Shown: one piece after another, positions 1 through 6,546 of the stretch
How the letters are laid out: each line of letters begins with the position of its first letter
Position numbering within the stretch: the stretch's first letter is position 1
DNA from: Chloroflexota bacterium
GTDB taxonomy: Bacteria; Chloroflexota; Dehalococcoidia; Dehalococcoidales; JAUYDJ01
Assembly (NCBI GenBank): GCA_030690025.1
Contig: JAUYDJ010000228.1
Location: 1-8,751, forward strand
Reading direction: 5' to 3'
DNA length: 8,751 nucleotides
Program-made: the position numbers and the translations under genes
Notes under the pieces: generated by a model
Told to the model about the DNA's origin: nothing
Databases searched by the model: none
The model's input: the letters and a program-made list of their open reading frames with translations, nothing else

Positions 1-2
1 AT

Positions 3-1244
3 ACAGCTAATCGAAAAACGCATCAAGTAAGTATCGCGGACTACGAGCCTATCGTTGGCCGGAGCACTATCGAGGAACTGAGACTACTCGGTGCCCGGCT
101 CTCGGGCAAGGTTATTCAGAACATCAACTCCACCTTTACCGGGGGCGGTGTCGCCGAGATTTTAAGCCGCATGGTGCCGCTGCTCGGGCAGCTGGGTGTA
201 GATGCCCGCTGGAATATCATCAAGGGGAATACCGAGTTTTTCCAGGTAACCAAGAAGTTCCACAATGCTCTTCATGGCCGAAAGGAAAACATTACCGCCG
301 GTGACATGGCTCTTTATATGGATACGGCGCAGGTTTATATCAAGGAAACCGAGCTGAACGGCGATATTATCTTCGTGCATGACCCTCAGCCGGCTGCCCT
401 GGTCACCCGCAAGAAAGAGATAGGTAAGAAATGGATATGGCGGTGTCACATTGACGTGTCCCACCCCAACCCGGATGTCTGGGGTTTTCTGGAGCCCTAC
501 GTTGTCCAGTATGACGCGGCCGTTTTTTCAGCGCCGTCTTTTTCCCGCCCGCTGCCTATGCGCCAGTTCCTCATCTCGCCTTCCATAGACCCGCTGAGCG
601 ATAAGAACAAGGAACTTTCGCCCTCAGTCATTGACTCGGTGCTGATAAAATACGGTATACCCAAGGATAAGCCCATCATCACCCAGGTCTCTCGCTTCGA
701 TTACCTGAAAGACCCGGTAGGGGTGGTGCAGGCTTTCGAGTTAGTGAGGAAGAGTATTGACTGCCGGCTGGTTTTTGCCGGAGGCACCGCCAGTGATGAC
801 CCGGAGTCGGACCAGGTACTGGCCGAGGTAAAGGAGCGGGTGGGCGATAATCCAGACATACATGTTCTGCTGATTCCCACGGGCAGTGACATTGAGATAA
901 ACGCCTTGCAGAGAGCCTCGACGATTATTGTGCAGAAGTCTCTGGGTGAAGGGTTTGGGCTTACCGTCAGTGAAGCCCTCTGGAAGGCCAAGCCAGTAGT
1001 GGCCTCGGCAGTGGGCGGCATACCCCTCCAGGTGAGAAACAAGTTGACCGGTCTCCTGTCTCACGGGATTGAGGGGACGGCCTACGCCCTGCGGCAGCTG
1101 TTGAGCAACCCGGACTATGCCCGGCGGCTGGGGGAAAACGGCCGGGAGCACGTCCGCTACAACTTCCTGATAACGCGTCATCTGCGGGACTACATGCTTC
1201 TGTTCCTGGCCCTGGACCACCCCCAGGATATCATCTACCTTTAG
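3..1244 (+). CDS. treT: Trehalose synthase (TreT-type GT4 glycosyltransferase), 5'-partial
   Basis: The product likely makes trehalose from a nucleotide-diphosphate glucose and free glucose in the cytoplasm (TreT reaction), giving a compatible solute. The frame is open to the left edge. The first ATG in it is at 171, but the 56 codons before it encode typical TreT N-terminal sequence (DYEPIVGRSTIEEL, then FTGGGVAEIL), so that ATG is internal and the true start lies upstream. There are 413 visible residues, near the usual family length, so little is missing. Numbering from the first visible codon: a GGGVAE glycine-rich loop at about 47-52, HDPQP at 126-130, the nucleotide-binding Arg231 and Lys236 in SRFDYLKD, and the GT4 E-x7-E motif Glu316/Glu324 (EGFGLTVSE). 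It stops with TAG and converges on the hydroxylase operon 71 bp away. Glucosylglycerate-type or other GT4 specificity is possible but less likely given the N-terminus. Confidence 0.9.
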   Translation, partial: TANRKTHQVSIADYEPIVGRSTIEELRLLGARLSGKVIQNINSTFTGGGVAEILSRMVPLLGQLGVDARWNIIKGNTEFFQVTKKFHNALHGRKENITAGDMALYMDTAQVYIKETELNGDIIFVHDPQPAALVTRKKEIGKKWIWRCHIDVSHPNPDVWGFLEPYVVQYDAAVFSAPSFSRPLPMRQFLISPSIDPLSDKNKELSPSVIDSVLIKYGIPKDKPIITQVSRFDYLKDPVGVVQAFELVRKSIDCRLVFAGGTASDDPESDQVLAEVKERVGDNPDIHVLLIPTGSDIEINALQRASTIIVQKSLGEGFGLTVSEALWKAKPVVASAVGGIPLQVRNKLTGLLSHGIEGTAYALRQLLSNPDYARRLGENGREHVRYNFLITRHLRDYMLLFLALDHPQDIIYL

Positions 1245-1275
1245 ATACCGTTTCGTTGGCAGCTTGCACCCGGTA

Positions 1276-1298
1276 CCACAGGTGTGGATTATTTTGTT
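1276..1298 (+). terminator. Weak candidate terminator after treT
   Basis: In the 71-bp gap between two convergent genes, CCAC (1276-1279) and GTGG (1284-1287) can pair around an AGGT loop and are followed by the T-rich tract ATTATTTTGTT. The stem has only four base pairs, so this is a weak intrinsic terminator at best. No other candidate is visible in the gap. Confidence 0.25.
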
Positions 1299-1315
1299 CT
1301 CTCACCATCATTTGT

Positions 1316-1813
1316 CTAACTGTGAGCTTCGTTTGCTATTTGCTTTGCTGCTGCTTGAATGGCCTCAACAATACTGCTGTAGCCGGTGCAGCGGCAGATA
1401 TTCCCGGAAATGGCTTCCTTTATCTCTTCTTCGGTAGGCGTGGGGTTTTCATCTAAGAAGGCCCTGGCCGTCATAATCATGCCCGGCGTGCAGTAGCCGC
1501 ACTGCAGGGCGCCGTGCTCGATAAACGCCTGCTGCAGCGGATGCAATTCTTTGTCCTCGACCAGGCCTTCGATGGTGGTAATGATTCTGCCACGCACGCT
1601 GATAGCCAGGGTCAGGCAGGAACGGACCGCCTGTCCGTCAACGAGCACCGTGCAGGCACCGCACTTGCCGGTGTCGCAGCCTTCCTTGGTGCCGGTAAGT
1701 CCCAGCTTATCGCGGAGGATATCAAGCAGGGTGTCTTTAGGCTTGACCGGCACGTCATAGGTCTCGCCATTGACGGTCAGGTGTATGAATTGTTTATCTT
1801 TAACTGGTCTCAT
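1316..1813 (-). CDS. Molybdenum hydroxylase small subunit, two [2Fe-2S] clusters (CoxS/XdhC-fold type)
   Basis: This is the iron-sulfur subunit of a xanthine dehydrogenase/CO dehydrogenase-family enzyme. It carries electrons from the molybdenum centre to FAD. The 165 residues match the usual family length. The N-terminal plant-ferredoxin-like domain has Cys46, Cys51, Cys54 and Cys66 (GCDTGKCGAC ... C). The C-terminal helical domain has Cys105, Cys108, Cys140 and Cys142 (QCGYCTPG and ICRCTGY). All eight ligands are present. There is no twin-arginine signal, so the enzyme is probably cytoplasmic. The ATG at 1811-1813 overlaps the TGA of the FAD-subunit gene (ATGA), implying translational coupling. 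It is the last gene of the operon and ends with TAG. The family is certain; the substrate cannot be read from this subunit. Confidence 0.95.
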   Translation of the reverse strand: MRPVKDKQFIHLTVNGETYDVPVKPKDTLLDILRDKLGLTGTKEGCDTGKCGACTVLVDGQAVRSCLTLAISVRGRIITTIEGLVEDKELHPLQQAFIEHGALQCGYCTPGMIMTARAFLDENPTPTEEEIKEAISGNICRCTGYSSIVEAIQAAAKQIANEAHS

Positions 1814-2670
1814 GCGAGCACCTCCTCCAGTGCCTTCCGGGTAAACACTTTGACCATGGCTTTCTTATACTCGGGAGAAGCCCGGATACTGCCTGGCCTG
1901 GGGTGGGCCTCGTCAGCGGCGGCCTGGGCGCACTTTTCGATAAGGGCCGGAGTAACTTGCTGCCCCCGGATGACCTCTTCGGCAAAGCATGCCCTGATTG
2001 GTGTCGGCGCTACGTTGCCCAGGGCTATCTTGATGTCGCGGCACAGCCCCTGTTTCGGTTCCATAGTGGCGACTACGGCCACGCCGACTACCGGCAGGTC
2101 GGATTTCGACCGGATGGCGTATTTCAGGTAGACACCCCTGGTGTTGGCCGGCATGGGCGGCACCTGGATTTCGACCAGTAGCTCGCCGGTCTTGAGGACG
2201 GTCTTACCCGAGCCGGTGAAGAAATAGTCGAGGGGGACGACGCGGTCGCCGTCGTTACCCATAATCCGGGCGCTCGCCGAAAGCCCGATAAGCCCCGGCG
2301 CGGTATCCGCCGAGGGGACAGCGTGGCACAGGTTACCCCCGATGGTGGCCACGTTGCGTATGGCGATACTGCCAAAATGGTGGGCGGTCTGGCTGATTAT
2401 GGGGTACTTTTGCTGAAGCTCAGCCGACTTCTCCAGGGCGCGGATAGTGGCCAGCGCCCCAATCCTGAGTCCTTCCGAGTCAAAGTTAATATAGTCGAGG
2501 CCGGGTATGGCCTTGATATTGATGAGATATTTGGGCTGGAGGCGGTCGTGTTTCATATCCACCAGCAGGTCAGTGCCGCCGGCAATTACCTTCGCTTCAT
2601 CCTTGTATCTGGCCAGCAGGGAAGCAGCCTCGCTGATTGTCTTCGGCTCAAAGTAGACAAAGTCCCTCAT
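1810..2670 (-). CDS. Molybdenum hydroxylase medium subunit, FAD-binding (CoxM type)
   Basis: This 286-residue flavoprotein subunit takes electrons from the 2Fe-2S clusters and passes them to an external acceptor. The two FAD-binding signatures are present: AGGTDLL at about 30-36, and TIGGNLCHAVPSADTAP at about 109-125. The C-terminal CO-dehydrogenase flavoprotein domain follows (about 180-286). The length is the standard CoxM size. I see no extra cysteine-rich loop of the kind that carries a [4Fe-4S] cluster in the 4-hydroxybenzoyl-CoA reductase beta subunit, which argues against a benzoyl-CoA-type reductase. The start ATG (2668-2670) overlaps the TGA of the large-subunit gene, and its own TGA overlaps the small-subunit ATG, so all three subunits are translationally linked. 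The electron acceptor is unknown. Confidence 0.94.
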   Translation of the reverse strand: MRDFVYFEPKTISEAASLLARYKDEAKVIAGGTDLLVDMKHDRLQPKYLINIKAIPGLDYINFDSEGLRIGALATIRALEKSAELQQKYPIISQTAHHFGSIAIRNVATIGGNLCHAVPSADTAPGLIGLSASARIMGNDGDRVVPLDYFFTGSGKTVLKTGELLVEIQVPPMPANTRGVYLKYAIRSKSDLPVVGVAVVATMEPKQGLCRDIKIALGNVAPTPIRACFAEEVIRGQQVTPALIEKCAQAAADEAHPRPGSIRASPEYKKAMVKVFTRKALEEVLA

Positions 2671-4973
2671 CGCTTTGCCTCCTTCTCCGCCAGCGCCTGC
2701 AGGACTTTCTCGCGGGTGATGGGCGTCGACTTTATCCTGACGCCGATGGCGTCATAGATGGCGTTGGCGATGGCGGGCATGATGGAGCCGATACCCGGCG
2801 ACTCACCGCCGCCCTTGCAGCCGTAGGCGAAGCCCGGCTCGTTGGACTCAACGTAAATCTTCTCAATCGGCGGCACGTTGACGGAGAGCGGCACCTTGTA
2901 GTCGAGGAAGTTGGCGTTGGCAATGCGGCCTTTCTCGTCGAGGATGCGCTCTTCGAATAAGGCTGCCCCCAGGCCCTGCACGGTGGCTCCCTGCACCTGC
3001 CCATCGATGGACTGCTGGTCAATCACCTTGCCGCAGTCATCGGCCACCACCACGTTAAGCACCTTTACCTCGCCGGTGGTGGTATCAACTTCCACTTCGG
3101 CGATGGTAGTGTCATAGTAGGTGGCGCTGACGCTGTGCCCGAAGTGGGTGGGATGCGCGGCTTTCAGGGTGTATTCGGTGTCCCAGCGTTCCTCGACGCC
3201 TTTGCCCATGATGAGCGAGCCGCCGCGGCGGTGCAGCGCCTCATGCCCGATATCCGCCATGGTGACAGACCTGTCCGGCGTGCTCGCGACATAGACCTTG
3301 CCATCCTTCATTGCGAGTTCCTCTGGTTTAGCTTTCAGCATGGCGGCGGCCACATCGAGCGCCTGCTTGCGGGCATCCAGGGTGGCCAGGCGGGTAGCCG
3401 TGACCGCGGCGGCCATGACCCGGGAGCCGACGGCGCCGAGCGCCCACGGCGAGTAATCGGTGTCATGGTGAGGTACTTCCACGTCCTGTGGACGCACGCC
3501 CAGCTCTTCGGCGGCTACCATTGCCACCGCGTTGTGTGCGCCCTGGCCATATTCGGCCTCGCCGGTGATGACCTGCACCCGGCCATCTTCCAGAATCTTA
3601 ACGAAGCTGACCGAGCCGTAGAAGCCGTCGCGGTTCCTATCGTCTGTCTCGTGGCAGGTAGAGGCAATGCCGATGCCCCGCCGGGGCTGTTTGTGGGCTT
3701 TCTTATCTTTCCAGCCGGCAGCAACGGTCGACTTTTCGATGCATTCGGCCACGCCCACGCTGTTGAGGTGCCAGCCGTGGGGCGAGATATCGCCGGTGCG
3801 GGCGCAGTTCTTCAGCTTAAGCTCGGCGGTATCCATGCCCAGCTTTTCGGCGAGTATATCCATCATCTGCTCCCGCCCGAAGGTCATTTCGGCATCGCCG
3901 AAGCTGCGGTAGGTGCCGGGCGGGGCCTTATTGGTGTAGACGTTAATGCAGTGGTACTTGAGGTTCTTGAAGCGGTAGTTGGCGTCGCTGCGGCAGCACA
4001 TGTGGGATGCCTGCCGCCGGCCCAGATATTGATAAGCGCCGTTGTCCATGACGACCTCGGTCTGGATGGCGGTGATGGTGCCGTCCTTACGGGCGCCGAG
4101 CCTGAAGTGGTTCCATACGGCGGGGCGGTAGCGGGGCAGGGTAAACTCCTCGGTGCGGCTGCGCACCAGCTTCACCGGTCGCCCGGCTTTCATGGACAGC
4201 AGGGAGGCGATGAAGTGCAGCGGATACATGGTGAACCTGGCCCCGAAGGCGCCGCCGACGTATTTCTGAATAACCCTGACCTTGCTGACGGGTATCTGCA
4301 AAGTGCGGGCCAACTCGTCTCGCATCAGCGAGGGCCACATGTTACCTACCCAGACGGTGAGCCGGTCCGAGGCATCGTAGCTGGCCAGGCAGGCGTCCGG
4401 CTCCAGGTAGCACTGGGTTACCGGCGCTACCGAGAAACTATCCTCGACGACGACGTCTGCCTCCCGAAAGCCCTGCTCGATATCGCCCCGCTCCATAGTG
4501 ACCTCGAAGGCGATGTTGTTCTTGACGTAGGGTAGCTCCGGGTGCACCTGCGGCGCGCCAGGCTTCACGGCTTCCGCGGGGTCAAAGACTGCCGGCAGCT
4601 CTTCGTAGTCGACCTTGATTAAATCGATGGCCTCGACGGCAATATCTTTATCGGTAGCGGCTACGCCGGCTACCTCCTGCCCGGCAAACCGCACTATGTC
4701 GTCCCAGGCCAGCAGCGGCTCATCATAGATATCAATACCGAACATGTAGGACTTGGGCGTATTCTTGCTGCTGACGATGGCCTTGACGCCGGCCAGCTTT
4801 TCGGCGCGGCTGGTGTCAATGTTCAGGATGCGGGCGTGGGCATAAGGCGACCGCAGTATCTTGCCATAAAGCATGTTTGGCAGCGTTATGTCCGCGGTAT
4901 ACTGCGCCTGGCCGGTGACCTTCTCCCGGCCGTCCAGCCGCGGGAAACGCTTGCCGATGATTGTATACTCCAT
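2667..4973 (-). CDS. Molybdenum hydroxylase large subunit, molybdopterin-binding (CoxL/XdhB-like, substrate unknown)
   Basis: This is the 768-residue catalytic subunit, holding the molybdopterin cofactor and the substrate pocket. It starts with the typical GKRFPRLDGREKVTGQAQYTAD a/b-hammerhead domain (the lines here are cut by family, not by experiment). Cofactor-binding loops are visible as YVGGAFGARF (238-247) and GEAEYGQGAHN (471-481). The catalytic glutamate is Glu724 in GGGESPGIG, matching Glu1261 of bovine xanthine oxidoreductase. The active-site loop is GTYRSFGD (353-360): Arg356 aligns with Arg880 of bovine XOR (RGFG), with Ser in place of Gly. There is no Cys as in the form I CO dehydrogenase AYxCSFR loop, and the loop is not the form II AYRGAGR. 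At the place of XOR Glu802 there is Phe247, which argues against purine hydroxylation. The ATG at 4971-4973 follows AAGAGGAG. It is the first gene of the operon. No cofactor-insertion or maturation gene is in the window. Confidence 0.93.
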   Translation of the reverse strand: MEYTIIGKRFPRLDGREKVTGQAQYTADITLPNMLYGKILRSPYAHARILNIDTSRAEKLAGVKAIVSSKNTPKSYMFGIDIYDEPLLAWDDIVRFAGQEVAGVAATDKDIAVEAIDLIKVDYEELPAVFDPAEAVKPGAPQVHPELPYVKNNIAFEVTMERGDIEQGFREADVVVEDSFSVAPVTQCYLEPDACLASYDASDRLTVWVGNMWPSLMRDELARTLQIPVSKVRVIQKYVGGAFGARFTMYPLHFIASLLSMKAGRPVKLVRSRTEEFTLPRYRPAVWNHFRLGARKDGTITAIQTEVVMDNGAYQYLGRRQASHMCCRSDANYRFKNLKYHCINVYTNKAPPGTYRSFGDAEMTFGREQMMDILAEKLGMDTAELKLKNCARTGDISPHGWHLNSVGVAECIEKSTVAAGWKDKKAHKQPRRGIGIASTCHETDDRNRDGFYGSVSFVKILEDGRVQVITGEAEYGQGAHNAVAMVAAEELGVRPQDVEVPHHDTDYSPWALGAVGSRVMAAAVTATRLATLDARKQALDVAAAMLKAKPEELAMKDGKVYVASTPDRSVTMADIGHEALHRRGGSLIMGKGVEERWDTEYTLKAAHPTHFGHSVSATYYDTTIAEVEVDTTTGEVKVLNVVVADDCGKVIDQQSIDGQVQGATVQGLGAALFEERILDEKGRIANANFLDYKVPLSVNVPPIEKIYVESNEPGFAYGCKGGGESPGIGSIMPAIANAIYDAIGVRIKSTPITREKVLQALAEKEAKR

Positions 4974-4977
4974 CTGA

Positions 4978-4985
4978 CTCCTCTT
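4978..4985 (-). promoter_or_regulatory. Ribosome-binding site of the large-subunit gene
   Basis: Read on the minus strand, AAGAGGAG lies four bases before the ATG at 4973. It is the only obvious Shine-Dalgarno near the start and supports this start codon. The two downstream genes rely on stop/start overlap. Confidence 0.6.
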
Positions 4986-4995
4986 CGACTCCGCG

Positions 4996-5009
4996 GGGCA
5001 AAACTGCCC
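4996..5009 (-). promoter_or_regulatory. Leader hairpin just upstream of the coxL-type RBS
   Basis: GGGCA (4996-5000) and TGCCC (5005-5009) form a perfect five-base-pair stem with a four-base loop. It sits 10 bases upstream of the Shine-Dalgarno in the predicted leader. It has no U-tract, so it is not a terminator. It may influence translation or mRNA stability, or may be chance. Confidence 0.35.
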
Positions 5010-5078
5010 ATTGGACTACTCATCACTAATCCCATAGTTTAAGCTTGTGCCGTGTATTGTGAGAAAGTGCCTTCATGT

Positions 5079-5091
5079 ACGAAAACTTCGT
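5079..5091. promoter_or_regulatory. Palindrome ACGAA-aac-TTCGT downstream of the operon promoter
   Basis: A perfect inverted repeat with five-base arms and a three-base centre lies about 25-40 bp downstream of the predicted -10 box. That position would suit a repressor operator. No matching regulator is recognisable, so the role is a guess. Confidence 0.3.
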
Positions 5092-5116
5092 TAGTTATGG
5101 AACACCGTTACACACC

Positions 5117-5147
5117 AGTATATCTTACCAGTTGTTGCCCTTGTCAA
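5117..5147 (-). promoter_or_regulatory. Predicted sigma-70-like promoter of the hydroxylase operon
   Basis: On the minus strand there is a consensus -35, TTGACA (5147-5142), and TATACT (5122-5117), which matches the -10 consensus at five of six bases. The spacer is 19 bp, slightly long; an alternative -10, GATATA, gives 17 bp. Transcription would begin near 5110, leaving a leader of about 137 nt before the ATG at 4973. This is the best promoter-like sequence between the regulator gene and the operon. Confidence 0.5.
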
Positions 5148-5409
5148 TATTTCAAAGCCACTTCTGAGTCTCTTGACCACGAGGCTTATTGCCGGCCTGA
5201 AATTCAGGATTCCCGGAACACACATGTGAGAAACTCCTGACTTTCTATACTGGATAGCCTGAGGAGGCAGTGCGCACCTATGACCCAGGGTGCCAGTCGA
5301 TATCGGCAGAATTCGCGAACAATTGAGCAAGGTAAAAGAGGGAATTGTCTGGTTGTGTTAGGAGAGCGTGTTGCGGTGCCATTGCGGTGGCAGCCCGGAT
5401 ATTCAGTCG
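5148..5409. other. Intergenic stretch without a convincing gene
   Basis: This is part of the 491-bp gap between the regulator stop (5465) and the operon start (4973). Short open frames exist on both strands, but they lack family resemblance, good start sites and gene-like composition. Visible structure is limited to a perfect palindrome CCTGAA-a-TTCAGG (5196-5208) and two copies of TTGCGGTG spaced 11 bp apart (5371-5378 and 5382-5389). A small RNA cannot be excluded from sequence alone. Confidence 0.4.
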
Positions 5410-5432
5410 GGGACAGATGGCCATTATGTCCC
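5410..5432 (-). terminator. Stem-loop 3' of the response-regulator gene
   Basis: About 33 bases after the regulator stop, GGGACA and TGTCCC form a six-base-pair stem around an 11-base loop that itself contains the palindrome ATGGCCAT. A second, competing pair, CCGTG/CACGG (5431-5435 and 5444-5448), overlaps one arm. There is no U-tract, so it is not a standard intrinsic terminator; it could stabilise the 3' end or assist another mode of termination. Confidence 0.3.
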
Positions 5433-5464
5433 GTGGTCTAGTACACGGATAATAGATTGAATCT

Positions 5465-6148
5465 TCAACTGATTGATATCAGGCCCCGCTTGATGCCAAT
5501 GACCACCGCCTCGGTGCGGGCGTTGGCATGCAGTTTTCGCAGGATTGAAGTAACGTGGTTCTTGATTGTCTGTTCGCTGATTCCCAGTTCAATGGCAATC
5601 TGCTTATTGAGGTAGCCTTGAGCAATATAGGAAAGGATACCCGTTTCACGCTGGGTCAGTCGGGATATCAAGGCTTTGCCTTCGTCACGCCAGATGAACT
5701 CTTCGAGCCGGTGCGACACCTGTTCCGTTGCTTTAGGTCGAGCGGTAAGGGCTTCGTATATCGGGTACTCACCGCGAGCCACGCGTCTGACCGTATTGAT
5801 GAGTTGGGCCGCCGTGGCCTCTTTATTCAGTAAACCGGCCGCCTGAACTTCCAGTGCCTGACACAACTGTGCATCATCGGACTCCGAGGCAATCAGGATG
5901 ATACCGACATCAGGCGAACGCTGCTTTATCTTGCGCGACAGTGTCAACCCGCTTTCGGACGGACCATCAATATCAATCAGGACCACGCCAGGTGACAGGG
6001 CGTCTATGGTAGACAGGATATCGTCACTAACCTCCGCAGTACCGGTAACTTCGATGTCTCCTGCCGGAGCAAGCGAACGCTCGATTCCCTGCCGCAGCAG
6101 GAATTGCTGACTGACAACGAAGATGGTTATTTTGTCATTTCTATTCAT
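5465..6148 (-). CDS. NarL/LuxR-family response regulator with a degenerate receiver
   Basis: This is a DNA-binding transcription regulator of 227 residues. The N-terminal receiver domain (about 6-125) keeps the phospho-acceptor Asp59 (VVLIDIDGP), Ser88 at the Thr/Ser switch position, and Lys109 (LLNKEA). The acidic pair that normally binds Mg2+ after beta-1 (usually DD) is Ser13-Gln14 (VVSQQ). A linker leads to a clear LuxR-type helix-turn-helix at about 164-224 (LTQRE, NKQIAIELGISEQTIKNHV, RTEA). I chose the ATG at 6146-6148, which has GGAG just upstream and begins at the receiver edge. An in-frame GTG at 6226 would add 26 residues but lacks a good ribosome-binding site. No histidine kinase is adjacent, so it is an orphan here. 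It could regulate the hydroxylase operon downstream, but nothing shown proves this. Confidence 0.88.
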   Translation of the reverse strand: MNRNDKITIFVVSQQFLLRQGIERSLAPAGDIEVTGTAEVSDDILSTIDALSPGVVLIDIDGPSESGLTLSRKIKQRSPDVGIILIASESDDAQLCQALEVQAAGLLNKEATAAQLINTVRRVARGEYPIYEALTARPKATEQVSHRLEEFIWRDEGKALISRLTQRETGILSYIAQGYLNKQIAIELGISEQTIKNHVTSILRKLHANARTEAVVIGIKRGLISIS

Positions 6149-6289
6149 AAGTCTCCAAGCGGGCTCAGTTTTCACCTCTTTTTTATTATCCACCGCCGAA
6201 ATCCAGTTCTGCGGTTGCTCTCCCACTGAGTCATATCAGGCCCTGCCAGGTGGAGGCGGCTGGCCTCAATTAAATTTAACTACGACTTC

Positions 6290-6295
6290 AATATA
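6290..6295 (-). promoter_or_regulatory. Predicted -10 box of the regulator gene
   Basis: On the minus strand TATATT matches the -10 consensus at five of six bases. No good -35 lies 16-18 bp upstream; instead the last hexamer of the direct-repeat array ends exactly 10 bp before it. That is the geometry of activator-dependent promoters such as those bound by PhoB, where the operator replaces the -35. Transcription would start near 6283, 57 nt before the GTG at 6226 or 135 nt before the ATG at 6148. Confidence 0.45.
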
Positions 6296-6305
6296 GCATC
6301 CGGAC

Positions 6306-6370
6306 ATAAAGCCAGGCATAAAGGTCATAAAGTTTCCGTAAAGAATTCATTAAGGTTTCGTTAAGATAGA
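6306..6370 (-). repeat. Direct-repeat operator array, six RTWAAG hexamers, four at 11-bp period (Pho-box-like)
   Basis: On the plus strand the hexamers are ATAAAG (6306-6311), ATAAAG (6318-6323), ATAAAG (6327-6332), GTAAAG (6338-6343), ATTAAG (6349-6354) and GTTAAG (6360-6365). The last four are exactly 11 bp apart; the first two are offset (12 and 9 bp). Three spacers share a TTC-like end (TTTCC, AATTC, GTTTC). On the coding strand they read CTTTAT, CTTTAC, CTTAAT and CTTAAC. Eleven-bp direct repeats of six- to seven-base half-sites are the known form of PhoB/PhoP/OmpR-family operators, and CTTAAC resembles the cyanobacterial Pho box. Identity of the binder is inference. LuxR/NarL proteins usually bind inverted sites, so autoregulation is less likely. 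Confidence 0.6.
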
Positions 6371-6546
6371 AAGGAGCCCAGCGCTTTGAGGGGAATACTG
6401 CCAGCCGTGGACTATCATCACCTGGATTGTCGCACTGATTCTTCAGGAGATGGACATAGGGGTCTCGAAAGAAGCGGCCTGCTCCAGCCGAAGGTCAGCA
6501 GCGCCTGCCTGGCTAAGTAGAATATCGTCTTTTTTTCGCGAGCCGA
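6371..6546. other. Intergenic remainder between regulator upstream region and channel gene
   Basis: There is no gene here. An A7 run on the minus strand directly after the channel stop is not preceded by a usable stem, and I see no intrinsic terminator. Read-through from the channel gene toward the regulator gene therefore cannot be excluded. Confidence 0.35.

Noticed and set aside
171..173. ATG as the start of the trehalose synthase
   Set aside because: The preceding 56 in-frame codons encode conserved TreT N-terminal sequence, so this methionine is internal.
3135..4535. Very long open frame on the plus strand opposite the large-subunit gene (466 codons)
   Set aside because: It is antisense to a gene with unmistakable family motifs. 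Its composition (runs of G, A, V, H, D) is what a GC-biased third-position shadow gives, and no domain is recognisable.
2667..4973. Annotating the operon as aerobic CO dehydrogenase (coxMSL)
   Set aside because: The active-site loop lacks the copper-binding Cys and the form II motif, and the gene order differs.
5052..5240. 62-codon plus-strand frame in the same gap
   Set aside because: It has no ribosome-binding site or family features, is rich in Cys and Ser as random frames often are, and runs against the direction of both flanking genes.
5091..5330. 79-codon minus-strand frame in the gap between the regulator and the hydroxylase operon
   Set aside because: It starts with TTG without a ribosome-binding site, has no recognisable motif, and overlaps the promoter predicted for the operon.
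5371..5389. Two TTGCGGTG copies 11 bp apart
   Set aside because: Only two short copies, with no promoter beside them; compatible with chance.
5476..6243. Exact 11-base direct repeat ATATCAGGCCC at 5476-5486 and 6233-6243, flanking the regulator gene
   Set aside because: It looks like a transposition footprint, but several exact 11-mer repeats are expected by chance in a window this size, and there is no transposase or inverted repeat.
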